Assembly (NCBI GenBank): GCA_947685225.1
Contig: CANTUV010000024.1
Span: 15,394,001-15,458,000 of the forward strand
Origin: Garcia nutans
Taxonomy: Eukaryota; Streptophyta; Magnoliopsida; Malpighiales; Euphorbiaceae
DNA: 64,000 nucleotides
Direction: 5' to 3'
The position numbers and the translations under genes were made by a program. This document shows positions 1 through 10,500 of this stretch, in pieces; the first letter of the stretch is position 1, and every line of letters begins with the position of its first letter. The notes below the pieces were generated by a model. It saw nothing but the letters and a program-made list of their open reading frames with translations, was not told the DNA's origin and did not search any database.

Positions 1-1790
1 ATTTATAATATGCAAAATAATTTGATGAAAAGAGATCTAATCATTAAATAATTTAAAAACATCGAATTGCATTACTTTCCGAATGTTACTTAAAGAAATT
101 AACTAAATTCATTGTAAATTGAAATACTAAGCACAATTAGATTCAGAATTGAGTAATTTATCGACAACTGAATAACACATTGTTTTCATTATATATAACT
201 ATTTTAATTATGCCCATACACACTGAACTCAGATTCTAGATTTGGATAACGGTTCACTGATGGCAATTTAATGCCTCTGTATAGAATTTTGGCCAATGGC
301 CCACTATGGCACGAATGCCCACTGAGTATGATGACACAGAGTGTCTATTGATAGCACAGAGTGCCCACTAACACTTTGGATATCCTCCCTTTTGGCTAGC
401 CATTCCATCCCAAGCTAGATCTAAAATCAGTATGATTAGGGCAATTCATTAGTTTGTAGTTAACACTGAATTGTATATATCATTTCAATGAAACAATACT
501 TTCATCAACATTTAGTATTATATATATTTATCACAAATTCAAAGTTTATCACTCTTTTTTCATACTTTCAACACTTACACATGAATTCCCAACTCAAAAG
601 TAATAAACATAAACATATTAGCCTCATACTAGGCCTGTATAGCACAAAATACAAGTAGAAAACATCATTTAGGTACCCCACGGCCGTGGCATCTCAACCC
701 CATGCACATGGGATACAAAATAAAGCTGTTAAATGACTTTGAAGACCCCCACGATCATTACCTTCTAGGGCCACGGCCGTGGCATTTAGAATTGCTATGT
801 TTTATCAAAATTCTTAAAGAAACAGTTGCGCTTTCAATCCCATGGTCGTGGCACTCATTTGCCATGACCGTGGCATTGATTTTGGGTCTATTTTGGAGTA
901 ATTATTCCTCCAACAGTTCCAACTTTGATGCCACGCTCATGGCACCTTTAAGCCACGCCCGTGGCATCCTAAAATCATGTATTCTGCACTTTTAACTTCA
1001 TTAAGCACAAACATATTGAAAATCTAAGATAATAATGTATTAAACTCAAAATTTTGACATAAAAAGAATTCATATCAAATATTTTACTAGAACTTCACTT
1101 TAGCAAGCTTTCAAACATTTCATATGGTTAAAAACAACATCAAACCATTCAATTCTCGTAAAGGTTGAGATAAGAATCAAACCCATCATATAAAGGTTAT
1201 TTTTCACTCAACAATCCATTTAATCAATATTTTCAAGAAATATATCATTATAAATAATAAATTATTAAAACTCATAAAAATTTATATATTTGCAAATTAT
1301 AAATCAATAGAACATACCTCTTCAAACTCTTCTTTTTCTCTAATTACTTGTTAATAATCTCAAATTTCTATCTTAATCTTCGCAAAACTTATAACTAAAC
1401 ATTATTTTCTCTTAGGTTTTGATCAAAATCTTGGAAGGAAGGAAGCAAGAAGGAGTTTTGATGGTGAAAATGGTGATGAATGTGGGAAGAAGAAGAGGAA
1501 AGAAAGAAAGAAAAGCCTCTAAGCATTACACCTGTCCCCACACATACACACACATATATATTTATTAATCTGGTGTGGCCAATCTCATCTTAGTTATGGT
1601 GCACCCTTTTTCTTATCCTTTGATTCTAATTCGATTTTAAATCCCGTAAAACTGTAAAAATAAATAATTTCTTCGGTAAATTTTTGAGATCCACTATTTA
1701 AATCACTTATATCACAATTCACTATTAATTATCACTATTAATTTAAAAGTTTAGTATCTAAAATTTTAAACATTACAGTGCTTGTGTACT
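1..1790 (-). repeat. Degenerate LTR-like repeat with palindromic GC boxes
   Basis: This AT-rich stretch has no credible reading frame. At 678-689 and 771-782 the 12-mer CCACGGCCGTGG occurs as a perfect palindrome. Diverged boxes follow at 840-851, 861-874, 930-943 and 952-965 (for example GCCATGACCGTGGC). Bases 205-455 contain repeated phrases of the type GCCCACTATGGCAC. The order (phrase array, GC boxes, purine-rich stretch near 1430-1510) resembles the minus-strand Tekay-type LTRs further right, so I infer a worn LTR in that orientation. The possible end ACATTACA near 1777 is weak. I saw no target duplication, and the left part lies outside the window. Confidence 0.4.
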
Positions 1791-2579
1791 CATAATATGT
1801 AAGAAAGTAAATAAATAAAATAAATTTGAATTATTATTTATAAAGTAATAAAATCATCACTTTAGAACATAAATAGAAATTTGATAAATTTGTATATTCA
1901 ATACACTCAACATAAGGAAATTCTATGTTTCATAACTTTAACAAATTAGTCACATAGCATATTGTTCACATCTTATGCAATTCTTTTGAATTTGCCTGCA
2001 CACACTGAATTTAAACCTTAGAATTAGGTAATGGGTAACTGATGGCAAATTAATGCTCACTATCAAGAATATGTCCAAAAGCCCACTATTAATGTAATGT
2101 GCTCACTTTTGGCAAGTATGCCCACTTTCACTTATGACAATGTATATCCACTGATGGCATGGATTGCCCATTTTCACTATGAATATCCACCCTTTGGCCA
2201 GCCATTCAATCCCAAACTAGGTCTCATATCAGTATGGTTTGAGCAAATCATCATTCATTCATCTAGATATAATCATAATCAGGAGAGGATTGAGGTAATT
2301 TTACTCCATTTTTTCAACTTTTTCACTATAAATTGAGGGTTTCTTCTCTAAAATAAGGATCCGAAAAATTTTACATACCAAAATTTCATCAAAATTCTTT
2401 TGAGCACAAAAATATAACAAATTCATCTTGGATCTATTTAATAAATTAAATTCAATTCTCTTATAATTTTTGGGCTCATAGTCATTTTGGCATCTTTCTT
2501 TTTGAGGCTTCTCAAGCGGAGCTATTTCAACCATACATACAAAGAAAATAGCTACCCAATGTACAAATTTCCTCACCTT
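1791..2579. repeat. Second, diverged copy of the phrase region at 205-455
   Basis: Bases 1990-2260 align by eye with 205-455. Shared landmarks in the same order are CACACTGAA, ACTGATGGCAA, AAGCCCACTAT, a CCCTTTGGCCAGCCATTCAATCC-like stretch and ATCAGTATG. The two copies are clearly diverged, so this is an old duplication or a second member of one LTR family. No open reading frame here looks like a protein, and 2341-2579 holds nothing I can name. Confidence 0.4.
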
Positions 2580-3480
2580 AATGTTGTCAACTTGGTAATT
2601 TAAATTAACTAAAAATTGGTTAATTTATGTCTTTTGCAATCAAAGGCACGGACTACTTACGACTCTGATTCCCATTCAAATGGGATAAGTAGGCACGCTC
2701 AGAATATCACTCTGAGTGGTGATCCCTCACTTAAATAATTTCATACTCTGTTTTCCTTTTTATTTTTATTTTTCTACTATTCTTCTGCTATTCCCTTTTT
2801 TTGGATTTTGGAAAACTATTGCAAATTTGATGAGTTTTGTTATATTTGTTATTATTGTTATTATTTGTTTGCTTCCTCTATTAACTAAATGGGGATTTGT
2901 TCTTAACCTAGAACCCATAAGGGCTAGAGTCGAAACTCTCTTAAAAATCATTATTTTAATGGAGTTGTAATCTTTATTTCTTTTACGCTGCATTTTGTGA
3001 ATGTCATCATATTCATCCATTATTATTATATCATTCATAATCAATCCTTGCATAAAACATGAAAATTATATTTTTATCACAACAAAGGTTAAAATCATCT
3101 AAAGAGAGAAAAGTGTTTTTACTTGGTTATAAAATTTAGCTTGGGACCTATCATAATATGGTTTCAGACCAATATCCTTTTTGGGCAAAAATTAACCAAA
3201 TTTTTCCGAGTCAAATAAAAGGGATTTTCCTTAAAATGTTTCTAAAATAAATAAACTAAGATGGCGAATCTCCAATCTTTGCTTTTCAAAATAAAAGACA
3301 TCATTCATTTTCAATATAAAAGGGGAGTTTCTTTTAATCTTAAATCCATACTTATTGAACTGATTTGAGACCCTACACAGTGGTATCGCATGGGACTTAG
3401 CCCAAATGAGCAATTTTTAGCTCCTCCTCATTGGTGGCCTAGTCTCGGTGCTCGGACAAGGCCTCACATATGTATTTTGA
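2580..3480 (+). repeat. Fragment resembling a Tat/Ogre-type LTR
   Basis: The phrase ending AAATGGGATAAGTAGGCAC at about 2680-2697 is a type of sequence I associate with LTRs of the Tat/Ogre branch of Ty3/Gypsy elements. At about 3262 the stretch TGGCGAATCTCCA resembles a worn version of that branch's primer binding site, TGGCGACTCCACTGG. The intact form is present on the minus strand at 15481-15497. The fragment would be on the plus strand. Neither end is defined and no coding sequence remains. The assignment rests on these two phrases only. Confidence 0.3.
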
Positions 3481-3959
3481 TCAGTTCACATTACAATATT
3501 TTAAATATTAAATGACAGTTGTATAATTATGAGTAACCTCTATAGATTTTTGTATACTTTGTAATTATGGGCTATATTATATAAATTTGGTTTGGGTTAT
3601 AAATTTAATGTAAATCATAATAAAAATGGAGATTTGCTTAAGATGCAAACAAGGTGATAAAACTTTGATATTTGAACTAAATTGTGAGTGATGGTTGGTG
3701 TATTAATGAGATTGGAGTCAAGATAGAATGTGAGAATATTAGATGTGTTTTCATCTACAGGTTGTGTATTGATTGGAGAAGATGTTAGTAGTGTCAAATT
3801 TTAGGAAAGACTTTGCCAAAATTTTTATTGACATTATCTTTAATAAATATTGAATGAAAAGTGTACATCCATTGTGTGATATCTTGTCACAGTTCTTTAA
3901 TAAGATTGTCAAAGCAACATAGCCAAATCTATGGCTACTTTTAATTACTAGTAATTTTA
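3481..3959. other. AT-rich spacer, nothing recognised
   Basis: No repeat boundary, coding motif or RNA gene is visible. It may be eroded intron or transposase sequence of the CACTA element that becomes readable just downstream. Confidence 0.5.
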
Positions 3960-3984
3960 GTTATGTAATATTTTTCTTGTTGAT

Positions 3985-4672
3985 TTAGGCAACTAAAAAT
4001 GGCCAAATGATTTTTGACAAATGTTTGAAAGATCTAGCCTAGGGTCCATTACCAACTGTTAGATGTTATAAGGTGTATTTTGTCAATAGTTTTCACATTG
4101 AATCTTGTTGTACTATGAGAGCAACTATAAATATTGGTGTTTGTATAAAAGGCTCAATTAACTCTTATTGGTGAAAACTCTTATGGTTTCTATGGTCGAT
4201 TAATGGATATTATAGAAGTTGAATATCCAGCTCTACCAATTAAGAGGGTGGTGTTATTTAAATGTGATTGGTATGACCCCATAAATGGGACATGAGTCCA
4301 TCAACAATATAATTTAGTGGATGTGAATAGAAGAAGAACATATGCCAAATAGGAACCATTCATTCTCGCCAGTCAAGTTGCCCAAGTGTACTACGACCCT
4401 TACCTTAGCACAAGGCCTAGCACTTCTAATTGCTTAGCAATATTAAAATAAAAGCTAGATCAAGGATTGATCTACCCAAATCATCTTCCAATAATCAGGA
4501 TTCAAATACTGCATTTCAGGAAGATAGTCACAAAAATGTACAAGCTATAGATATGACAAATGATGTTGATCCAGATCCTTTAAATGATCCAATTAAACAA
4601 CCCATGGATTTTGATTCTGGAGACAAAGAATTTGGATTAGATGAATCAATACTTGAATCAATATCAAAATGA
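3985..4672 (+). pseudogene. TNP2-like CACTA transposase, C-terminal remnant
   Basis: Read across frames, this stretch gives the conserved C-terminal words of plant CACTA transposases. GPLPTVRCYKVYFVN lies near 4050-4095 and GVCIKGSI near 4137-4160. A segment containing EVEYPALPIKRVVLFKCDW lies near 4210-4272, and EPFILASQVAQVYYDPY near 4350-4400. A final open stretch at 4430-4672 has the family's acidic tail (DVDPDPLNDP, ending in DESILESISK). Stops (for example TAG at about 4350) and several frame changes show it is dead. The family enzyme cuts at CACTA ends; the catalytic core upstream is not visible here. The start is arbitrary. Confidence 0.75.
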
Positions 4673-4799
4673 TCCCAATTGAATAAAAGCGATGAATAAA
4701 AATAATATGTGTAATATCAATAAACTTTTTAGGCTATAACAATTACTTTAATAATTTTTGTATTAATTGTAATATGTAAATTACCCAAGAAGCATTTGG

Positions 4800-6290
4800 A
4801 TTGACCGGCATCTAGGAGTTATCTAGTGGAGGCCGAGGCTTTAGTAGTCAATCCATCGGTGGTACAGGCAATTCGTGTCTATAGCTGCATGATATTGTAG
4901 ATGATATTCTAGTTGAGGATCTTGGTGTTGACATTCCTATTGAGGATATGGCCATAAAGGATCCTGCTCCTTCCAATGACCGGCCCTCTACTGATGCCCC
5001 AATAGGTGATGATAGTACTAGTATTAGAACATGAGTTGTAGGTGCAGATGGCAAGATGGAGCGTCTCAAAGTTCAGGAGTAAGAGTAAGTATTTTAATAT
5101 TTTGCTTATTTTGCATTATTTATATTAAATATTAAATTTCTAATCTGTGGATTGTTTTAATTAATTATTAATTATTATTTTCTAATTAATTACTATTTCT
5201 TCATCTTGCAGTTATGTGTTGTATCCATCTGGGTCTTCCGCAATTTCCTGAAGATGGATCATTACAGAATTTCCTGAAACTCTTTCTCTTCGAAGATGAA
5301 GAAATTTTGGTTTGAGAAGTTTAAGGTAAAACAATTATCTAAATTTTAATATTTAATATGTAAAAATTAAAATTTTACAATTATCATATACTAATTATCT
5401 CCTCTCCTTTTTTATTTTTTTTACAGAAGACATCTATTCACTATAGCCATATGCTAATTAAGGTGAAGGCTACAGGGAAGCAACCTTCATTTATTGATGA
5501 TAAGTTACGGGCTAACCTGCAGGCCTGATGGTGCTCTCCCGAGGGGTAGGGCCACTCTGCTGTTGTCTCTCAAAATAGGATGTCTAGTGTTGTGGATGAC
5601 GCAGGTCTATCAACACATATATGAGGCATTAGATCGCATTGTGCTAATACCTAGGCATTCATAAGTATGAGTATATTTTTTAATATTTTTAATTATATTA
5701 ATTTGAGTTGTCAAACTAATGTTTTTAATTCAATAGGAGTCTAACCTAGGTCGGCCACCGAGCAGCTATGTGCTATTTGTGTATACACACACAGGGGTCT
5801 TGATAGGCATTCATTTGTGGATTGTCGGTTCTAGAATGTAAATGTAAGTAATTTCATGATTTTTCTTAAATTTTATAATAAATTCTAAAATACAATGTAA
5901 ATAATATTTTTCTATTACATAGGATCATTACATTGCATCTCAAGAGGAGGCCACTTAGTTTGACATGCCGTTAGTGAGGAGAGCTTATTTAGAACTGCTA
6001 TGGGTAGAGAGAAGAAGAAGAAGCTATATGGAATTGGCCCCCAGTTTATCAGTATAGCTTCTTCTTCATCTTATATTTTGCCTAGTTTACAGGAGGAGAT
6101 CGAGCAATTGAAGGAACAATTAGCGGAGCAAATGCAGACCCAGGTGCAGGAGCAAATGCAAATTGAGATGCATAAGTTGATCCAACAGTAGTTACAAAGA
6201 GTTTATGAAGAACTTTATGTGAGGGACCTTCGATCCATAATGGAAGCATCCTCCGAGTGGTCCTGATCCTCCACCTCCATCGCCTCCTGC
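4800..6290 (+). pseudogene. TNP1/Ptta-like second CACTA gene, decayed
   Basis: Downstream of the transposase remnant are broken exons of the accessory gene usual in plant CACTA elements (Ptta/En/Spm, Transposase_24 type). The segment near 5570-5640 contains SSVVDDAGLSTHI. The segment near 5745-5800 contains GRPPSSYVLFVYTHTG. The 3' exon at 6000-6191 starts GREKKKKLYGIGPQ and runs into a glutamine/glutamate-rich coiled-coil tail. GT...AG-like introns are plausible around 5090-5212 and 5325-5427. In-frame stops occur in most segments. In the family this product binds subterminal repeats to help TNP2. Exon limits are inferred. Confidence 0.6.
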
Positions 6291-6529
6291 TTCTATCTGA
6301 TTTTAGATTTTTTCCTTTTGTTGTATATTTATTTTATTACATTTAAGTATATTTATTTTGTACTTTTTAATTTATTAAATTTAATTTTCATTTAAATAGG
6401 AATTTTAAAATTTAATTTCTCTAATAAACTTTATATACAAATTATAAAAATTAATAAAAATTAAAAAGAACAATAAAAAATAAATTTTGATATTTTAAAA
6501 ATTAAAAATAATTAAAAATAAAAATTCAT

Positions 6530-6600
6530 ATTTTAATTTGTCGACAAATTTATTACTGACAGAATTATTGTCGGTAACACCGATGGATTTGTATTCTCTC
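6530..6600. repeat. CACTA subterminal inverted-motif zone, left part
   Basis: Within 70 bases the motifs TTACTGACAG and TTGTCGGTAACACCGATGG appear as near inverted copies. The zone ends in CTCTC (6596-6600), the left target duplication of the Tat-type element inserted here. Confidence 0.5.
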
Positions 6601-8809
6601 TGTGAGCGGGGATTTTTGCCCCCACTCCCGGTGGAATGGTTCTTGCGACTTCGGCACTGTCTAGGCTAGGGGCCTTAGAGAACACGGACCTAAGACCGAA
6701 GAAAATGGAGTCGCCACCCGGACGGGCCAGGAAAAAGAAAGGGGTGGATGACTCTATTCCTAAGGAATCCCCAATCCCCTAATGGGTTCGGAAAGTTGGG
6801 TACGTGTGGGGAAGGTGAGAAATGGCCCAGCACCCCCTCAACGCCCGGTTCATTGGAACCGATCTCCTTTACAGGTCTTAATATTATAAAATTCTTAAAT
6901 ATAACAACATTATCCATATTACACACAATAATTAAAAGAAAGCATCAATATATTAAAATCAAAGTAAGGTCGAAGCAAAACAAACAAATGGACACCCATC
7001 CAAGGATGGAAACATGTCCTTACAACACATGCCTAAATAGGACACCCACCGAAAGGTAGAAACATGCCCTTTACATAGGTTCTAAAATAGAAAAGCAAAT
7101 TAAATTACATGATGTTTAACTAATGAGGTACCCACCAAGTGGAAACATACCTCTTACAACATTGGGAAGTCTAAACAAATTGATAAAATAGATAACCATT
7201 CACCATTAATAAATCATTCATCAAAGCTATTAATCAAAATATAAAATAAACATCCATCCATGATAAATTAAATAAATCAAGTATTGAAATTAAATAAATC
7301 AAAGCATAAGAGATAAATCAAAGCATAATCAAGTATAGAATTAAATAAAGCAAATAAAAGTCCAATTATACCTACTGTGACGTTTTATGGAATTAAAATA
7401 GATTAGGGTTTTATGTTTTAAAAGGTTGCTAAGACTCTTTGATTAACTAAATTAATATTTGAATGCTGAAATCATGAAACTAGGGTTTTAGACACTTTAA
7501 AATTGCTTTGATTTGTGGTTTTAAATGGTGATTTCAAGCTACAATGTAAATTTAAAATATTTATATTTTATGGTTTTTTAATGTTTTAAAGGATTAGGGC
7601 TTAGATAAAATTAAGGTTTAAGGTTTTAAAGGAATTAGAATTTAATATTTTAGGTTTAGAAGTTGAATTAGGGTTTTAGTGTTTTTAGAATTTGGGTCTC
7701 GGGTGATGCATGGAACTTTTAAGATTAAAAAATAAATTTGATACTTTTATGTGATTTTATGAAAATAAACCAAACAAATTAGAGTTTTTTTATAAATAGA
7801 AAAGATTTATATAATTGGAAAAAGTGTTTTTAGGGTCTTTTTGTGAGAAACATAACATGTTTTAAGATTTTATAAATTTAGAAAATAAATTTTGGTTTTG
7901 GGGCTTTGAAGAAATAAAACTAATAACTTTAAATTATTTGGGAAATAAAGCAATAAATTAGTTTTTTTGACTTTAGAAACACTAAATTAAAGTTCAAAGG
8001 CTTTTAATTTTGAATAACACCATTTCCTAATTTTAGCTATTGTGTAAAAAAAACAAAGAATTTAATACATACCTTGTTTTTTTTTTTTGATAATTCCTCC
8101 AAAAATAATTCTTCTTGGATGAACAAGCTCCAAAGACAAGCCTTTTTTGCCTTTGAATTTCTTCAATCGTGTTTCTACACCTTAGAAATCAATTGAATTC
8201 AATTATTGCTTTTCCACTTCACTTTCGAATTCAAATTCTCAAAGCTACTGTGAAATTTTTCCTCCCCCAATTTGGTTGCCTTTGGTCCTTATTTATAGAG
8301 GTCTTTCTATATATATTCCTTATTATTCACGGCAAGTAATCTAAATAAGAAAAGGAAACCAAAACCTAATTAAATTAGGTTTCGAAAATTTTGCGTCAGA
8401 AAAAATTGCGCTGCCGAAATAATTTGCCGCAGGAAAAAATGCGCTAGTAAAAAAATTTTGCCGCAAGAAACTGAGGCAGTGGGATCTCGGTGGGCCTGTG
8501 GTAGAAATAGAAAATCTATTTTGCTCATAGGAAAATCCTGCGAGTGAATTAGAGCCCTCAGGAAATTCCTGAGGGTGAAATGCCCACGGGACAGCTCGAC
8601 AATTTTTTCATCGCCAATTTTTTCAACTCCTATTTTTATTTTTATTTTTTGACTTTTATTTGTATATTTTTATTTTTTATTAATAAAAATTAGATAATAA
8701 AGCAAAAATTATTTAATAAAAATTATTTTGGACCAATTAGACAACAAAAATCATTTTGGACTAAATAAAACATATTGGATCGGATTGGGTCAAAAATTAA
8801 GGGTCTACA
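6601..8809 (-). repeat. Left LTR (3' LTR) of the gag-only element
   Basis: Plus-strand ends are TGTGAGCGGGG and GGGTCTACA, so the element strand begins TGTAGACCC. The 2209-bp LTR aligns along its length with 15498-17731, differing by scattered changes of a few percent and some indels. It contains about 8390-8590, a stretch of self-complementary phrases such as CCTCAGGAAATTCCTGAGGG. It lacks several copies of these present in the other LTR and has about 75 extra bases near 8690-8765. Small frames inside it are not genes. Confidence 0.85.
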
Positions 8810-8825
8810 GTTTGCCCCCTGCTTG
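8810..8825 (-). promoter_or_regulatory. Polypurine tract of the gag-only element
   Basis: On the element strand the sequence CAAGCAGGGGGCAAAC runs directly into the LTR start TGTAGACCC. This is the expected primer for plus-strand DNA synthesis. Confidence 0.75.
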
Positions 8826-8879
8826 AATGATCTGAAACTTTAGTGAAAGAGAGTGAAAAGCAATAAGACTTAATTTTTG

Positions 8880-9660
8880 ATGAGATGGTTGAGGTTTTGG
8901 GTTCGGGACCCGGTTTGAGTTCTGGACTCAAGGATAATTTCTAGGTTCTAGACCTAAGAAAAATTTGGGTTCTGGAACCGGTTCGAGTTCTGGACTGAAG
9001 GATAATTCTAGGTTCTCGACCTAAGGAAAATTTGGGTTCTGGACCCGGTTCGAGTTCTGGGCTCAAGGATAATTTTAGGTTCTCGACCTAAGGAAAATTT
9101 GGGTTCTGGACCTGGTTCGAGTTCTGGACTCAAGGATAATTTTAGGTTCTCGACCTAAGAAAAATTTGAGTTCTGGACCCGGTTCGAGTTCTAGACTCAA
9201 GGTTAATTTTAGGTTCTCAACCTAAGGAAAATTTGGTTTCTAGACCCGGTTCGATTTCTAGACTCAAGGATAATTTTAGGTTCTGGACCTAAGGAAAATT
9301 TGGGTTCTGGACCCGGTTCGAGTTCTGGACTCAAGGATGATTCTAGGTTCTGGACCTAAAGAAAAATTTGGGTTCTGGGCCTGGTTCGAGTTCTGGACTC
9401 AAGGATAATTATAGGTTCTGGACCTAAAGAAAAATTTGGGTTCTGGACCCGGTTTGAATTCTGGACTCAAGGATTATTCTAGGTTCTGGACTTAAAGAAA
9501 AATTTGGGTTCTGGACCCGGTTTGAGTTCTGGACTCAAGGATAATTCTAGGTTCTGGACATAAAGAAAAATTTGGGTTCTGGACCCGATTTGAGTTCTGG
9601 ACTCAAGGATAATTATAGTTTTTGGACCTAATGGTATTTTGGGTTCTGGACCTGAGAGAT
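8880..9660 (-). repeat. Tandem array of about 66-bp units, each with three hairpins
   Basis: About eleven units repeat the phrases GGGTTCTGGACCC, GAGTTCTGGACTC and AGGTTCTGGACCT (or TTCTCGA in the loop), separated by AAGGATAATT and AAGGAAAATTTG. Each phrase is a short inverted repeat: GGGT/ACCC, TTGAGT/ACTCAA and TTAGGT/ACCTAA around a constant TCTGG or TCTCG loop. The array lies between gag and the 3' LTR, a region where Tat/Ogre-type elements often hold tandem repeats. It is not coding. Confidence 0.85.
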
Positions 9661-9950
9661 TTTGATACTCGATTCTAAACTAGACTTAGATACTCGATCC
9701 TAACTGGATTTGGATACTTGATCCTAACTAGATTTGGATTGGGGTACTCGATCCCAAACTGGACTTGGACACTCGATCCTAACTGGACTTGGACACTCGA
9801 TCCTAACTGGATTTGGATACTCGATCCTAAATTGGCTTTGGATACTCGATCCTAAACTGGATTGGGATACTCGATCCTAACTGGGTTTGGATACTCGATC
9901 CTAAACTTGATTGGGATACTTGATCCTAAATTGGCTTTAGATTTGGGTAC
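9661..9950 (-). repeat. Tandem array with GATACTCGATCCTAACTGG units
   Basis: About a dozen units of 22-30 bases repeat GGATACTCGATCCTAACTGG with small changes. Here GGAT and ATCC flank ACTCG, so each unit can form a 4-bp stem. It continues the hairpin array to its left with a new phrase. Confidence 0.8.
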
Positions 9951-10255
9951 TTGGACCCAGGATTGGGTACTTGGACCCCAGATTAAATTTGATTTGGGTA
10001 CTTGGACCCGAGATTGGATACTTGGACCCAAGATTGGGTGCTTGGACCCGATCTTGAATTGATTTGGGTACTTAGACCCAAGATTAGATTTGATTTGGGT
10101 ACTTGGACCCGAGATTGGGTACTTGGACCCGAGCTTGAATTGATTTGGGTACTTAGACCCGAGAATGAGTACTTGGACCCAAGATTGGGCACTTGGACCC
10201 GAGCTTGAATTGATTTGGGTACTTGGACCCGAGAATGGGTGCTTGGACCCAAAAT
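9951..10255 (-). repeat. Tandem array with GGGTACTTGGACCC units
   Basis: About fourteen copies of GGGTACTTGGACCC (variants GGGTGCTTGGACCC and GGGTACTTAGACCC) alternate with GAGATT or GAGCTTGAATTGATTT linkers. GGGT and ACCC form the stem and ACTTGG the loop. Short open frames on both strands here (for example 9983-10279 on the minus strand) are by-products of the repeat. Confidence 0.85.
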
Positions 10256-10309
10256 TGAAATTGAGTGACCTTTTATCATTTGAGAAATCTGACTGCTCCG
10301 GTTATTCTA

Positions 10310-10500
10310 TGCATTGTGGTTTTTCACCCTCAAAATGGATCTTCATCCTTTGAGATCGGGTCTTCACCTTTGAACATGAATCTTCATCTTTTACATATGG
10401 TCTTCACCCTTGGAAATGGATCTTCATCCTTTGAGATTGGGTCTTTACCCTTGAAACATGGGTCTTTATTCATTGGAGGTCGGGTCTTTACCCTGACTTC
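10310..10500 (-). repeat. Short tandem array with GGTCTTCACCCTT units
   Basis: Six to seven loose repeats of about 33 bases alternate between ATGGATCTTCATCCTTTGAG and a GGGTCTTCACCC phrase. The 126-residue frame at 10265-10645 on the plus strand is read through this array and I do not accept it as a gene. Confidence 0.7.

Noticed and set aside
2716..3053. Overlapping frames on both strands with hydrophobic runs
   Set aside because: AT-rich sequence gives chance hydrophobic translation. No homology words, and the region looks like LTR.
8880..10255. Regular repeats that could be taken for a CRISPR array
   Set aside because: Units are contiguous, vary in sequence, have no unique spacers and no cas genes, and lie inside a plant LTR element.
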